Shown piece by piece: positions 9,245-18,851 of a stretch of DNA of 64,000 nucleotides. Below the pieces are notes generated by a model. It was given only the letters and a program-made list of their open reading frames with translations, searched no databases and was not told the DNA's origin. Each line of letters opens with the position of its first letter. The stretch's first letter is position 1. A program made the position numbers and the translations under genes. This DNA is from Pseudoxanthomonas gei (GTDB lineage: Bacteria; Pseudomonadota; Gammaproteobacteria; Xanthomonadales; Xanthomonadaceae), in assembly GCF_010119615.1 (NCBI RefSeq), contig NZ_QOVG01000006.1, forward strand, positions 186,001-250,000, read 5' to 3'.

Positions 9245-10210
9245 ATGGGCGACGCCATTACCGCTGTCATCGCCATGCCGCGCCAGGAACTCCGGGCACC
9301 CGCCAGCACCGTCCAGAACGGCATGGCCTCGGCCATCACCGAGCCGCGCTGGGTGCAGGTCGTGCTGATCGTGCTGGCGCTGGGTTTCCTGCTGGGTTTC
9401 CTGCTGATGCCGCTGCTGCTGGTTTTCGTGGAAGCCCTGCGTGCCGGCCTGCCGACGTTCCTGTCTGCGATCACCGAAGCCGACACCCTGTCGGCGATTC
9501 GCCTTACCTTGCTGGTCACCGTGATCGTAGTGCCACTGAACCTGGTATTCGGCGTGGCGGCGGCTTGGGCGGTGAGCAAGCATGAGTTCCCCGGCAAGCG
9601 TTTGCTGGTCAGCCTGATCGACCTGCCGTTCGCCGTGTCGCCGGTGGTCGCAGGCCTGGTGTTCGTGCTGATCTTCGGCGCGCAGGGTTGGGCCTGGCCA
9701 CTGATCGACGAGGGCTGGCATTTCGCCCTTCCTGGACTGGGCGAGTACACCCTGCAGTTGCCCAAGGTCATATTCGCGGTGCCGGGCATCGTGCTGGCGA
9801 CGTTGTTCGTGACCTTCCCGTTCATCGCCCGCGAACTGATGCCACTGATGGAGCAGCAGGGCAGCGACGAGGAACTGGCCGCCCTCAGCCTGGGCGCCAG
9901 CGGCTGGCAGACGTTCTGGCGGGTGACCCTGCCCAACATCCGCTGGGCACTGCTGTACGGCGTACTGCTATGCAGCGCGCGGGCGATGGGGGAATTCGGC
10001 GCGGTGTCGGTGGTGTCCGGGCATATCCGCGGGCGTACCAATACGCTGCCGCTGCACGTGGAGGTGCTTTACAACGACATTTCGGGCAGTTACAGCGCCG
10101 CGTTCGCGGTGGCGTCGCTGCTGGCACTCAGCGCCCTGGTCACGCTGGTGCTGAAGGCCTATCTGGAATGGCGGCATAGCGATTCACTCGCCGCCAACCG
10201 ACGTCATTGA
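9245..10210 (+). CDS. cysW: Sulfate ABC transporter permease CysW
   Basis: This is the second permease of the sulfate ABC transporter, 321 residues. ATG 9245 directly follows the cysT stop (TAAGATG), which is the arrangement expected for coupled translation, so I prefer it to the earlier in-frame ATG at 9158 inside cysT. Hydrophobic helices begin at [32 protein letters not shown] is the CysW signature, and the EAA-type loop reads [36 protein letters not shown] matches the usual last cytoplasmic loop. The N-terminal 30 residues before the first helix are rather long. Confidence 0.94.
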   Translation: MGDAITAVIAMPRQELRAPASTVQNGMASAITEPRWVQVVLIVLALGFLLGFLLMPLLLVFVEALRAGLPTFLSAITEADTLSAIRLTLLVTVIVVPLNLVFGVAAAWAVSKHEFPGKRLLVSLIDLPFAVSPVVAGLVFVLIFGAQGWAWPLIDEGWHFALPGLGEYTLQLPKVIFAVPGIVLATLFVTFPFIARELMPLMEQQGSDEELAALSLGASGWQTFWRVTLPNIRWALLYGVLLCSARAMGEFGAVSVVSGHIRGRTNTLPLHVEVLYNDISGSYSAAFAVASLLALSALVTLVLKAYLEWRHSDSLAANRRH

Positions 10211-10232
10211 GAGATCCATCGAGAGAGCCCGC

Positions 10233-11279
10233 ATGAGCATCCGCATCGAGAACACCAGCAAGCGCTTCGGCGATTTCACCGCGCTGGACGACATCAGCCT
10301 GAATGTGCGCGAGGGCGAGTTGCTGGCGCTGCTGGGCCCGTCGGGTTCGGGCAAGACCACCTTGCTGAGGGTCATCGCAGGGCTGGAGCAGGCCGACACC
10401 GGTCGCGTGTTCCTGGCGGGCGAGGATGCTTCGCAGCTCAGCGTGCAGGCGCGGCGCGTGGGTTTCGTGTTCCAGCATTACGCGCTGTTCCGGCACATGA
10501 ATGTCCGCGACAACATTGCCTTCGGGCTGCGGGTGCGGCGCGGCGACGCGCGCTGGCCGGAGGCGCGCATACGCGAACGCGTCACCGAACTGCTTGCGCT
10601 GGTGCAACTGGATGGCTTGGAGTCGAGGTTTCCCTCACAGCTGTCAGGAGGCCAGCGCCAGCGCGTTGCCCTGGCGCGCGCATTGGCCATCGAGCCGCGC
10701 GTGCTGTTGCTGGACGAACCGTTCGGCGCACTGGATGCGCAGGTACGGCGCGACCTGCGGCGCTGGCTGCGCGAAATCCACGACCGCACCGGTTTGACCA
10801 CGGTGTTCGTCACCCATGACCAGGAAGAAGCCCTGGAGCTGGCCGACCGCGTCGCCATCCTCAACCAGGGTCGCATCGAACAGCTCGGCAGTCCCGCCGA
10901 CACCTACGACCATCCGGCCAGCCCATTCGTGTATTCCTTCGTGGGTGCGGTAAACCGATTGCCTGGACGCTGGCACGAGGGTGGCCTTGAAGTCGCGGGC
11001 CTGCGGCTGCCGGCGCCGGTCGGCCTGCAAGGAGAAGGGGCAATGGAGCTGTACGTGCGTCCGGAGCATCTGCGCCTGCTGCAGACGCCTGAAGCAGGTT
11101 GGCCGGCGACCGTGCTCAACAGCCAGCGCAGTGGTGCCCGCCAGCGCCTGTGGGCGCGATTGCGCGGCAGTGAGGCGGAAGTCGAACTGGAGCTGCCCGC
11201 CGGTGCGGGCACCCCAACGCACGATCCTGGTGCGGAAATCACCCTGGGCGCGACCCATTTTGGGGTGTTTCCGCGCTGA
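10233..11279 (+). CDS. cysA: Sulfate ABC transporter ATP-binding protein CysA
   Basis: CysA hydrolyses ATP to drive the CysTW permease. It has 348 residues: Walker [11 protein letters not shown]-loop in [14 protein letters not shown] signature [15 protein letters not shown], Walker [13 protein letters not shown] and H-loop [10 protein letters not shown]-terminal regulatory beta-domain (about 240-348) contains [10 protein letters not shown], as in CysA/MalK-type ATPases. It lies 22 bases after cysW and ends the operon; I saw no clear terminator directly after it. Confidence 0.96.
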   Translation: MSIRIENTSKRFGDFTALDDISLNVREGELLALLGPSGSGKTTLLRVIAGLEQADTGRVFLAGEDASQLSVQARRVGFVFQHYALFRHMNVRDNIAFGLRVRRGDARWPEARIRERVTELLALVQLDGLESRFPSQLSGGQRQRVALARALAIEPRVLLLDEPFGALDAQVRRDLRRWLREIHDRTGLTTVFVTHDQEEALELADRVAILNQGRIEQLGSPADTYDHPASPFVYSFVGAVNRLPGRWHEGGLEVAGLRLPAPVGLQGEGAMELYVRPEHLRLLQTPEAGWPATVLNSQRSGARQRLWARLRGSEAEVELELPAGAGTPTHDPGAEITLGATHFGVFPR

Positions 11280-11443
11280 GCGATGCGGCGGCACAAGTCC
11301 TTGGAAACTTTATGGAATTCCGGGCCCGGCGGGGCTTGACCAGGGCCCATGGTGCGTCGCAGTATCGAGTTGGTTAAAAAACCGTGAATGCGTGATCGCT
11401 TCGCGGTTGCCGCCATCAATCGATAACCCTCAGGAGAATCCGG

Positions 11444-12163
11444 ATGAAGCCAGTCAAGCTCAGTTTCGCAGTTGCACTCGTCCTGGCAGCCATGCCGCTC
11501 GTCTCGTTCGCGCAGGATTCGGCCGTGGCGGAAGAAGAAGCGGAATCGCCTTTCGCATTCACCGTTGCCGCAACCTCCGACTACACCTTCCGTGGCGTGT
11601 CGCAGACCGATGAAAAGCCGGCCTTGCAGGGCAGCTTCACCTACACCTCTCCGGTCGGCCTGTACGCAGGCGTCTGGGCTTCCAACGTCGACTTCGGCAC
11701 CGACGTGAACGCCGAAGTCGACACCTACATCGGCTACAACACCGACCTGGGCGATGAATTCGTCAACCTCGACGTGTTGCTCAACCGCTACAACTACATG
11801 GGCGGCGACAATGCCAGCGACCTGGCCTACAACGAGCTCATCACCAAGCTGACCCTTGGCGGCCACGTCAACGTTACCGTCGGCTATACCAACGACGTCT
11901 ACAACTCGGGCGAGGATGGCTGGTATTACGCTGCCGGCGGCAGCGCCGACCTGCCCTGGGACATGACGCTTTCGGCTGGTATCGGCCACGGCACGTTCTC
12001 GGGACTGATCCGCGACTACACCGATTATTCGGTGACGCTGAACAAGTCATGGGGCGATTTCACCGTCGGCCTGGGATACGTGGGCACCGACAATGACGGT
12101 GACGTCAACTTCGGCAAGCTCGCCGACGACCGCGCCGTGCTGACCGTGACCTGGGCCCCGTAA
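11444..12163 (+). CDS. TorF-family putative porin
   Basis: The 239-residue outer membrane protein belongs to the TorF/Gcw_chp family (TIGR02001 type). It has a signal peptide ending VSFA-QD, a short acidic segment (VAEEEAESPF) and then a barrel. The barrel opens with the family motif ATSDYTFRGVSQTDEKPALQGS and closes with VGLGYVGTDNDGDVNFGKLADDRAVLTVTWAP. The likely role is a small pore or sensor in the outer membrane; the substrate is unknown. AGGAG lies before the ATG. It is transcribed after cysA with a 164-base gap, so it probably has its own promoter, and it ends at a shared terminator facing tdh. Confidence 0.87.
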   Translation: MKPVKLSFAVALVLAAMPLVSFAQDSAVAEEEAESPFAFTVAATSDYTFRGVSQTDEKPALQGSFTYTSPVGLYAGVWASNVDFGTDVNAEVDTYIGYNTDLGDEFVNLDVLLNRYNYMGGDNASDLAYNELITKLTLGGHVNVTVGYTNDVYNSGEDGWYYAAGGSADLPWDMTLSAGIGHGTFSGLIRDYTDYSVTLNKSWGDFTVGLGYVGTDNDGDVNFGKLADDRAVLTVTWAP

Positions 12164-12182
12164 GCGCACCTGTCTTTTAAAG

Positions 12183-12209
12183 AAAAAGGGCGCCATTGGC
12201 GCCCTTTTT
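12183..12209. terminator. Bidirectional terminator between the TorF porin and tdh
   Basis: A perfect 12-base-pair stem (AAAAAGGGCGCC / GGCGCCCTTTTT) with an ATT loop has A-runs on one side and T-runs on the other. It can therefore stop transcription from both convergent genes. Confidence 0.9.
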
Positions 12210-12233
12210 CGTTGCCTGCTTGATCAGCCGCCA

Positions 12234-13256
12234 TCAGTTCCAGCTCAGTACCACCTTGCCGGCCTTGCCCGCTTCCATCAGGTCGAAACCCTTCTGGAAA
12301 TCGTCGATCGGCATCTGGTGGGTCAGCACCTTGCCCAGCGGGAAGCCACCCAGCACCAGCTGGGTCATCTTGTACCAGGTCTCGTACATCTTCCTGCCGT
12401 AGATGCCCTGCACGGTCAGGCCCTTGAAGATGATGCGGTCCCAGTCCACGCCCGCGCCCTTGGGCAGGATTCCCAGCAGCGCGATCTTGCCGCCGTGGTA
12501 CATGCAGTCGAGCATGTCGTTGAACGCAGTCGGGTTGCCGCTCATTTCCAGGCCCACGTCGAAGCCTTCCATGTGCAGGTCGGCCATCACGTCCTTGAGC
12601 GACTGCTTGGCCACGTTGACCACGCGGGTGGCGCCCATGTCGGCCGCAAGTTTCAGGCGGAAATCATTGACGTCGGTGACCACCACGTTGCGCGCGCCGA
12701 TGTGCTTGCAGATGCCGGCGGCGATCACCCCGATCGGGCCGGCGCCTGTGATCAGCACGTCCTCGCCGACCACGTCGAACTCCAGCGCGCAATGCGCCGC
12801 GTTGCCGTAGGGATCGAAGAAGGCAGCCAGTTCGCTGGGAATCTGGTCGGGGATCGGCCACAGGTTGCTGGCCGGCATCACCATGTACTCGGCGAAGGCA
12901 CCGTCGATGTTGACGCCAATGCCGACCGTGTTCGGGCACAGGTGCGGACGGCCGCCACGGCAGTTGCGGCAGTGGCCGCAGACGATGTGGCCTTCGGCCG
13001 AGACGCGCTGGCCCAGCTGGTAGCCACTGACTGCCGAGCCCAGTTCGACGATGCGGCCGACGAACTCGTGGCCGATGGTCAGGCCCGGCTTGATGGTGCG
13101 CTGGCTCCAGTCGTCCCACAGGTAGATGTGCAGGTCGGTGCCGCAGATGGCGGTCTTCTCCAGCTTGATCAGCACGTCGTTGGGACCAGGCCTGGGCACC
13201 GGAACCTGTTCCATCCAGATTCCCTTGCCCGCTTCGCGCTTGACCAGTGCTTTCAT
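12234..13256 (-). CDS. tdh: L-threonine 3-dehydrogenase
   Basis: Tdh oxidises L-threonine with NAD+ to 2-amino-3-ketobutyrate, the substrate of Kbl. The 340-residue product is a zinc medium-chain dehydrogenase. Catalytic zinc ligands are Cys38 in KTAICGTD and His63-Glu64 in IGHEF. The structural zinc cluster is [15 protein letters not shown]. The Rossmann motif is [10 protein letters not shown], and SIDDF-type [11 protein letters not shown] lies near the C-terminus. [10 protein letters not shown] at 13256 is the family start; an ATG four codons earlier (13268) is possible. It sits alone on its strand, 6.5 kb from kbl. Confidence 0.96.
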   Translation of the reverse strand: MKALVKREAGKGIWMEQVPVPRPGPNDVLIKLEKTAICGTDLHIYLWDDWSQRTIKPGLTIGHEFVGRIVELGSAVSGYQLGQRVSAEGHIVCGHCRNCRGGRPHLCPNTVGIGVNIDGAFAEYMVMPASNLWPIPDQIPSELAAFFDPYGNAAHCALEFDVVGEDVLITGAGPIGVIAAGICKHIGARNVVVTDVNDFRLKLAADMGATRVVNVAKQSLKDVMADLHMEGFDVGLEMSGNPTAFNDMLDCMYHGGKIALLGILPKGAGVDWDRIIFKGLTVQGIYGRKMYETWYKMTQLVLGGFPLGKVLTHQMPIDDFQKGFDLMEAGKAGKVVLSWN

Positions 13257-13422
13257 CGTTTGCGCCATGACGGGGCAGGCCCTGCTTGATAGAGGGCGCG
13301 AATTATACGCTGGGCCAGATGACGGACCAGATGGGGGCGCCAACGCCCGTGCCATTGGTCAGGGGAGCCAGCGGCGGACCCCCTCGCTACAATTGAAAGT
13401 CCATGATCTGCAAGGAGTTATC

Positions 13423-15588
13423 GTGCGCCTGAAGTTGCTATCCGTGTCGCTTGCCACCGTGTTGTCAGCCCAGATGGGCGCTGCGCTTGCAGCCGAAGGC
13501 ATGTGGGTACCGCAGCAGCTACCGGAGATTTCCGGACCATTGAAGAAGGCCGGGCTCAAGCTCGGGGCCAGGCAGCTGGCCGACCTCACCGGCGACCCCA
13601 TGGGTGCCGTGGTGGCGCTGGGCGGCTGTACCGCCAGCTTTGTTTCGCCGGGTGGGCTGGTGGTCACCAACCATCACTGCGCCTACGGCGCCATCCAGTT
13701 GAACTCGACGGCCTCCAACAACCTCATCCGGCAGGGCTTCAACCCGGCCACGCCCGGTGACGAGCTCAGCGCCGGTCCCAACGCGCGCATCTACGTGCTT
13801 GATTCCATCAGGGATGTCACTGCCGACGCGAAGGCGGCCATCAGCTTGGCGGGCGACGATCCGCTGGCACGCACGCATGCGCTCGAAGCTTTCGACAAGA
13901 AGCTGGTTTCCGACTGTGAAGCCGAGGCTGGCTTCCGCTGCCGCCTCTTCAGCTTTTCCGGTGGCAATGCCTATCGCCTGTTCCGCAACCTGGAAATCAG
14001 GGACGTGCGCCTGGCCTATGCGCCACCGAGCGGGGTGGGGAAATACGGTGGCGACATCGACAACTGGATGTGGCCGCGCCACACCGGCGACTTCGCGTTC
14101 TACCGCGCCTACGTGGGCAAGGACGGCAAGCCGGCCGCCTTCTCGGCCGACAACGTGCCGTACCGTCCCAGGCACTGGCTGAAGTTCGCCGACAAGCCGC
14201 TTGGCGCGGGCGACTTCGTCATGGTCGCCGGTTATCCGGGTACGACCAACCGCTACGCGCTGGCCAGCGAGTTCGACAATACGGCCAGCTGGACCTATCC
14301 GACCGTGGGCAAGCACTACGCCAACCTGATCGCGCTGGTGCAGGCGGCAGGCAAGAAGGATCCGGACATACAGGTGAGGTACGCCAGCACCGTGGCCAGC
14401 TGGAGCAACACCAGCAAGAACTACGAAGGCCAGTTTGCAGGTTTCCAACGCATCGATGCGGCCGCCCAGAAGCATGCCGATGAGGACGCCGTACTGGCAT
14501 GGCTGCGCAGCCGTGGGGCGAAGGGCGGCGCGGCGCTGGCGGCGCACGGGAAGTTGTTGGAACTGGGCGAAATAACCAAGGCGACGCGCGAACGCGATTT
14601 CGTCGTTGGCCAGCTCAACAGCACCGCCACGCTCGGGTCGGCCATCCAGCTGTATCGGCTGGCGATCGAGCGCGAGAAGCCGGACGCCGAGCGCGAGGCC
14701 GGTTACCAGCAGCGCGACCTGCCCACCATCGAAGGCGCGCAGAAGCAGCTGGAACGTCGTTACGTGGCCGCCATGGATCGCCAGCTGCAGCAGTACTGGT
14801 TGCAGCAATACGTGAAGCTGCCTGCGACCCAACGCCAGGCAGCGATCGATACATTGCTGGGCGGCGACAAGGAGCGGGATCTCGAGCGTGTCCTGGACCG
14901 GCTGGCCCGGACCCGGCTCGGCAGCACCGGGGAACGCCTGAAGTGGCTGCAGGCCGACCGCAAGGACTTCGAGGCAAGCAAGGATCCGGCTATCGAGTAC
15001 GCCGTGGCCGTGATGCCCACCCTGTTGGCGTTGGAAGAGCAGCGCAAGACCCGCGCCGGTGAGGCGTTGCTTGCGCGGCCGCTCTATCTGCAGGCGGTGG
15101 CGGACTATCGCAGGAGCCGGGGCGAGTTCGTCTATCCAGACGCCAACCTGTCGCTGCGCATCACCTTCGGCAACGTCACCGGTTACGAGCCCAGGGATGG
15201 CGTGGAGTACACGCCGTTCACCACCATCGAAGGCGTGGCGGCGAAGGCAACGGGCGAAGAGCCCTTCGATGCGCCGCAGGCCTTGCTGGATGCGGTCAAG
15301 GCCAGGCGCTACGGTGGACTGCAGGACAAACGCCTGGGCAGCGTGCCGGTGGATTTCCTGTCCAACCTGGATATCACCGGTGGCAATTCCGGATCGCCAG
15401 TGCTGGACGCGCAGGGCAAGCTGGTCGGCCTGGCGTTCGACGGCAATTGGGAGTCGGTCAGCTCGAACTGGGTATTCGACCCGGCGATGACCCGGATGAT
15501 CTCCGTTGACGGCCGTTACCTGCGCTGGATCATGCAGGAGGTGTATCCGGCGCCGCGCCTGCTCAAGGAAATGGACGTGGCGCGCTGA
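13423..15588 (+). CDS. Exported S46-family dipeptidyl-peptidase (DPP7-type subsite)
   Basis: This serine exopeptidase releases dipeptides from peptide N-termini in the periplasm and feeds amino-acid catabolism. GTG 13423 is preceded by AAGGAG and gives a signal peptide (about 1-24, AALA-AEG) and a 721-residue protein, the S46 family length. The catalytic His is in VTNHHC (His85) and the catalytic Ser in TGGNSGSP (Ser656); an N-terminal GMWVP motif is also typical. Gly674 in AFDGNWES is at the spacing from the Ser where DPP11 enzymes have an Arg that selects Asp/Glu. Glycine there suggests a DPP7-like preference for hydrophobic P1 residues. The helical insert lies between the two chymotrypsin halves. 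Confidence 0.93.
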   Translation: MRLKLLSVSLATVLSAQMGAALAAEGMWVPQQLPEISGPLKKAGLKLGARQLADLTGDPMGAVVALGGCTASFVSPGGLVVTNHHCAYGAIQLNSTASNNLIRQGFNPATPGDELSAGPNARIYVLDSIRDVTADAKAAISLAGDDPLARTHALEAFDKKLVSDCEAEAGFRCRLFSFSGGNAYRLFRNLEIRDVRLAYAPPSGVGKYGGDIDNWMWPRHTGDFAFYRAYVGKDGKPAAFSADNVPYRPRHWLKFADKPLGAGDFVMVAGYPGTTNRYALASEFDNTASWTYPTVGKHYANLIALVQAAGKKDPDIQVRYASTVASWSNTSKNYEGQFAGFQRIDAAAQKHADEDAVLAWLRSRGAKGGAALAAHGKLLELGEITKATRERDFVVGQLNSTATLGSAIQLYRLAIEREKPDAEREAGYQQRDLPTIEGAQKQLERRYVAAMDRQLQQYWLQQYVKLPATQRQAAIDTLLGGDKERDLERVLDRLARTRLGSTGERLKWLQADRKDFEASKDPAIEYAVAVMPTLLALEEQRKTRAGEALLARPLYLQAVADYRRSRGEFVYPDANLSLRITFGNVTGYEPRDGVEYTPFTTIEGVAAKATGEEPFDAPQALLDAVKARRYGGLQDKRLGSVPVDFLSNLDITGGNSGSPVLDAQGKLVGLAFDGNWESVSSNWVFDPAMTRMISVDGRYLRWIMQEVYPAPRLLKEMDVAR

Positions 15589-15615
15589 TCGCAGGCGTGG
15601 CGGCACGGCGCATGG

Positions 15616-15642
15616 AGGGAGCGGTATCATTCGCTCCCTTCG
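15616..15642 (+). terminator. Possible terminator after the S46 peptidase gene
   Basis: An eight-base-pair stem (AGGGAGCG / CGCTCCCT) with an eight-base loop is followed by only a short T-rich stretch. It is therefore a weak candidate, also because the next gene begins 50 bases later. Confidence 0.35.
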
Positions 15643-15690
15643 TTGTTGCAAGCTGCAACGGCATTATTCCCAGACTGGATCCACCCACGC

Positions 15691-16335
15691 ATGCGCATCC
15701 TGCTTGCCCGCCATGGCGAAACGCCGTGGAATGCCGAAGGCCGTTACCAGGGCCAGATCGATATTCCCCTCTCCGCCACGGGCGAGTCCCAGGCCACCGA
15801 ACTAGGCAAGCGCCTGGCGCACATGGACATCACCCGCGCGGTGGCCTCGCCGCTGTCGCGCGCGCGGCGTACCGCAGAACTGGCATTGGGCCGCGACCGC
15901 GCGCCGATGCTGACCCTGGACGCCGATCTGCAGGAAATCGCGCATGGCGAATGGGAAGGCCTGCTGGCCAGCGAGATCGACGGCAAGGACCCCACGCGGT
16001 TGCGTGCCTGGCGCGAGGAGCCGGAAACGGTCCTGATGCCCGGCGGGGAATCCCTGCAACAGGTGCTCGATCGTTCCTGGCAGGGCCTCGCGCGCGCCAC
16101 CGAAGGCTTGGGCGACGGCGATACGTTGCTGGTCGTGGCGCACGATGCGGTCAACCGCGTGATCCTGTGCCGCATCCTGGGACTGCCGCTGGCCAAGCTG
16201 TGGAGCTTTCGCCAGGCGCCGACCACGCTCAACCTGCTGGAAGGCCCCGACGTGGAGCATCTGGAAGTCGTGCGCCTCAACGACTGCTCGCACCACACGC
16301 CGTTCTTCGGCGAAGCGGTCCACCGGGCGCTGTAA
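15691..16335 (+). CDS. Histidine phosphatase family protein (phosphoglycerate mutase-like)
   Basis: The 214-residue enzyme belongs to the 2-His phosphatase superfamily. LLARHGETPWN near the N-terminus carries the phospho-accepting His. SPLSRARRTAEL has the second Arg, EIAHGEWEGL the acid residue, and VVAHDAVNRVI the second His. It acts on small phosphorylated metabolites or is a CobC/GpmB-like phosphatase; the true substrate is open. ATG 15691 (MRILLARHGE) is the natural start because the catalytic strand begins at residue 3. It is only five bases ahead of folC, so the two are probably co-transcribed. Confidence 0.9.
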   Translation: MRILLARHGETPWNAEGRYQGQIDIPLSATGESQATELGKRLAHMDITRAVASPLSRARRTAELALGRDRAPMLTLDADLQEIAHGEWEGLLASEIDGKDPTRLRAWREEPETVLMPGGESLQQVLDRSWQGLARATEGLGDGDTLLVVAHDAVNRVILCRILGLPLAKLWSFRQAPTTLNLLEGPDVEHLEVVRLNDCSHHTPFFGEAVHRAL

Positions 16336-16339
16336 CGCC

Positions 16340-17608
16340 GTGGCACGCACGTTGCACGAGTGGCTCGACTACATTGAGCAACAGCATCCCAGCTCGATCG
16401 AACTCGGCCTGGAGCGCACCCGCGAGGTAGCCCTGCGGCTGTCGCTGGACAAGCCGGCCGCGCACGTCATCACCGTCGGCGGCACCAATGGCAAGGGATC
16501 CACGGTCGCCTTCATCGAGGCCATCGCGCGGGCCGGTGGATTGAAGGTGGGCAGCTACACCTCGCCGCACCTGCTGCGCTACAACGAACGCGTGCGCATC
16601 GACGGCCAGGACGCCAGCGATTCCGCACTGGTGCGCGCCTTCGAAGTGGTGGAGGCCGCGCGCGGGGAAACGCCACTGACCTATTTCGAATTCGGCACAC
16701 TGGCTGCGCTCTGGCTGTTCCAGCAGTCCGCGCTTGACCTGGTGGTGCTGGAAGTGGGGCTGGGTGGTCGCCTGGACGCAGTGAACCTGGTCGATGCGGA
16801 CGTCGCGGTCATCACCACCGTCGATATCGACCATGTGGACTGGCTGGGCAACGACCGCGAGAGCATCGGCTTCGAAAAAGCGGGCATCGCCCGTGCGTGG
16901 AAGCCGCTGGTTCTGGGTGAAATCGATTCGCCGTCCAGTGTCCTGCGCCATGCCTATGCCATTGGCGCCAATGCCATTCGCCTGGGCAGTGATTTCTTCC
17001 ACGAGCCCGTGGATAACGCGCACTGGCGCTGGTGGGACGCGGGCTTCGAGGTCCGGCTGCCCTGTCCCTCATTGAGCGGCGCCGCACAGCAGGCCAATGC
17101 CGCCACTGCCATTGCAGCACTGCGCGCATTGGACATCGAGCTTCCGGTCACCGCGCTCGCGCAGGGCGTGTCCGCTGCGGCCTTGCCGGGACGGCTGCAG
17201 CGTTTCAGCCTGCAGGGCACGCCGGTGATCGTGGACGTGGGCCATAACCCGCAGGCCGCGCGTACGCTGTCGGCATGGCTGCGTGCCGCCCCTGTGCCGG
17301 GACAGACCCTGGCCGTGTTCGCGGCGCTTGCCGACAAGGACGTGGGAGGCGTGGTGGACGCGTTGCAGGGCGAGGTTTCCGCGTGGTTCCTTGCGGGCCT
17401 GCACGGCGTGGGTTCGCGCGCGCAGGATGTGGACGCGCTGGCAGGCAAATTGTCCGCGTCTGCGGCGGCACGCGGATCCCGCCATCCCGACGTGCCATCG
17501 GCGCTGGCGGCCGCCCGTGCCCATGCGCGCGACGACGACCGTATCGTGGTGTTCGGTTCCTTCCACACCGTCGCCGAGGCGCTCGCGGTCCTGCATTCAG
17601 GTCAATGA
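16340..17608 (+). CDS. folC: Bifunctional folylpolyglutamate synthase / dihydrofolate synthase
   Basis: FolC ligates glutamate to dihydropteroate and then adds further glutamates to reduced folates, using ATP in the cytoplasm. The 422-residue product starts at GTG 16340. It has the Mur-ligase P-loop VGGTNGKGST, SYTSPHLLRYNERVRIDG (folate-binding region) and EVGLGGRLDAVN. TTVDIDHVDWLGN holds the metal-binding His, and VDVGHNPQAA is in the C-terminal domain. It begins the conserved run folC - SPOR protein - cvpA - purF. Confidence 0.95.
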   Translation: MARTLHEWLDYIEQQHPSSIELGLERTREVALRLSLDKPAAHVITVGGTNGKGSTVAFIEAIARAGGLKVGSYTSPHLLRYNERVRIDGQDASDSALVRAFEVVEAARGETPLTYFEFGTLAALWLFQQSALDLVVLEVGLGGRLDAVNLVDADVAVITTVDIDHVDWLGNDRESIGFEKAGIARAWKPLVLGEIDSPSSVLRHAYAIGANAIRLGSDFFHEPVDNAHWRWWDAGFEVRLPCPSLSGAAQQANAATAIAALRALDIELPVTALAQGVSAAALPGRLQRFSLQGTPVIVDVGHNPQAARTLSAWLRAAPVPGQTLAVFAALADKDVGGVVDALQGEVSAWFLAGLHGVGSRAQDVDALAGKLSASAAARGSRHPDVPSALAAARAHARDDDRIVVFGSFHTVAEALAVLHSGQ

Positions 17609-17676
17609 CGGGGAAGCCGATTCATCGCGCCGTATAATTCGCGCGGCATTCCCGCCGCGTCGTTTTGCGAGCCCGC

Positions 17677-18702
17677 ATGGATACCGCACTCAAGCAACGC
17701 CTGATCGGCGCCGTCGTCCTGGTAGCACTGGCGGTGATCTTCCTGCCCATGCTGATCAAGGGGCCTGCCCCCGACAGTGGTGTCTCCGACGTCCCGCTTG
17801 ATGTGCCCGCCGCGCCCGGCGGCCAGTACGAAACCCGGGAACTGCCGCTGGTGACACCAGGCAATGCGCCCCAAGGCGGAGTGGTAGGCATGGACAGCGC
17901 GCCGGTACCGGCAGCGGGTGCCTCGGCAAGCGAGGCGGTTCCGCTCGGCTCAACCCCCGATGCCGCCGCTGCGATGCTGCCGGCGAGCACGGCCGGCGGC
18001 AACTACGCGGTCAACTTTGGTGCCTATGCAACCCCGGCCGATGCCGACGTGGTGATCGCAAAGTTGAAGCAGTCCGCATTGCCCGCGTTTCGCGAGCCGG
18101 CGACCATCAACGGCCGCACCGCCTATCGCGTGCGCATCGGTCCCTACACCGACCGCGCCGACGCCGAAGCAGTTCGCCTGAAAGCCGCACAGGTCCGCAG
18201 CGATGTGAAGGCGCAGGTGGTGACCCTGGACGCGGCGCCCGCAACGCCTTCCGCTCCAACTGCAAGCCCTTCAACCTCGGTGGCGCAGGCGGCGGTTGCC
18301 GCGCCGCCGGTAACCACTCAGCCTTTGCCGCCTGAGGCACCCAAGGCCACTCCAGCGCCAGCAGTGCCCAAGCCGACGGCTACGGCGCCGAAGCCGGTGG
18401 CCGCGGCCCCCCTCCCGGCCGCGCCGGTCGCCAAGCCGGTTGAAACACCCAAGGCCGCGGCTTCCAGCGTTGGTTTTGCGGTGCAATTGGGCGCCTTTTC
18501 CCAGGCTTCCGATGCGGCTGCCATGCGCGATAAATTGCGCGCAGGTGGTTTCAGCGCCTTCGTCGAACAGGTCAACACAGACAAGGGCACCTTGAACCGG
18601 GTGCGTGTGGGGCCGGTGGCCAGTCGTGCCGATGCTGACCGGCTGAAGGCACAGGTCGCGGCAAAAGTGGGTATCGAAGGCATGGTGCGTCCGCATCCGT
18701 AA
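17677..18702 (+). CDS. DedD-like cell-division protein with two SPOR domains
   Basis: The 341-residue product has a cytoplasmic start (MDTALKQRL), one membrane helix (about 9-27, IGAVVLVALAVIFLPML) and a periplasmic part. Two separate SPOR domains bind denuded septal peptidoglycan. The first is at about 109-185 (NYAVNFGAYATPADADVVIAKL ... RVRIGPYTDRADAE). The second, at about 265-338 (VGFAVQLGAFSQASDAAAMRDKL ... NRVRVGPVASRADAD), follows a Pro/Ala/Lys linker. DedD of E. coli has one SPOR domain at the C-terminus. I prefer ATG 17677 to the one four codons earlier because it matches the family start. A GC-rich 149-base gap separates it from cvpA. Confidence 0.9.
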   Translation: MDTALKQRLIGAVVLVALAVIFLPMLIKGPAPDSGVSDVPLDVPAAPGGQYETRELPLVTPGNAPQGGVVGMDSAPVPAAGASASEAVPLGSTPDAAAAMLPASTAGGNYAVNFGAYATPADADVVIAKLKQSALPAFREPATINGRTAYRVRIGPYTDRADAEAVRLKAAQVRSDVKAQVVTLDAAPATPSAPTASPSTSVAQAAVAAPPVTTQPLPPEAPKATPAPAVPKPTATAPKPVAAAPLPAAPVAKPVETPKAAASSVGFAVQLGAFSQASDAAAMRDKLRAGGFSAFVEQVNTDKGTLNRVRVGPVASRADADRLKAQVAAKVGIEGMVRPHP

Positions 18703-18851
18703 CAGCTCGAGGCCTGAATTTTTCGAGTGGACACGCTCCGCTGCAGCAGCAACGGTCCGACTCTGCGGACGCGTGTCCAATTGGCCGGCTTGGTGCAATT
18801 CCTGGGCAGGTCGCCTGCCGCAACAGTCCGCACCATGCCGTTGACTAGCCG

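Noticed and set aside
13519-15651. Very long minus-strand open frame opposite the S46 peptidase
   Set aside because: It mirrors codon bias of the true gene; the product is Arg/Gln/His-rich with no recognisable motif.
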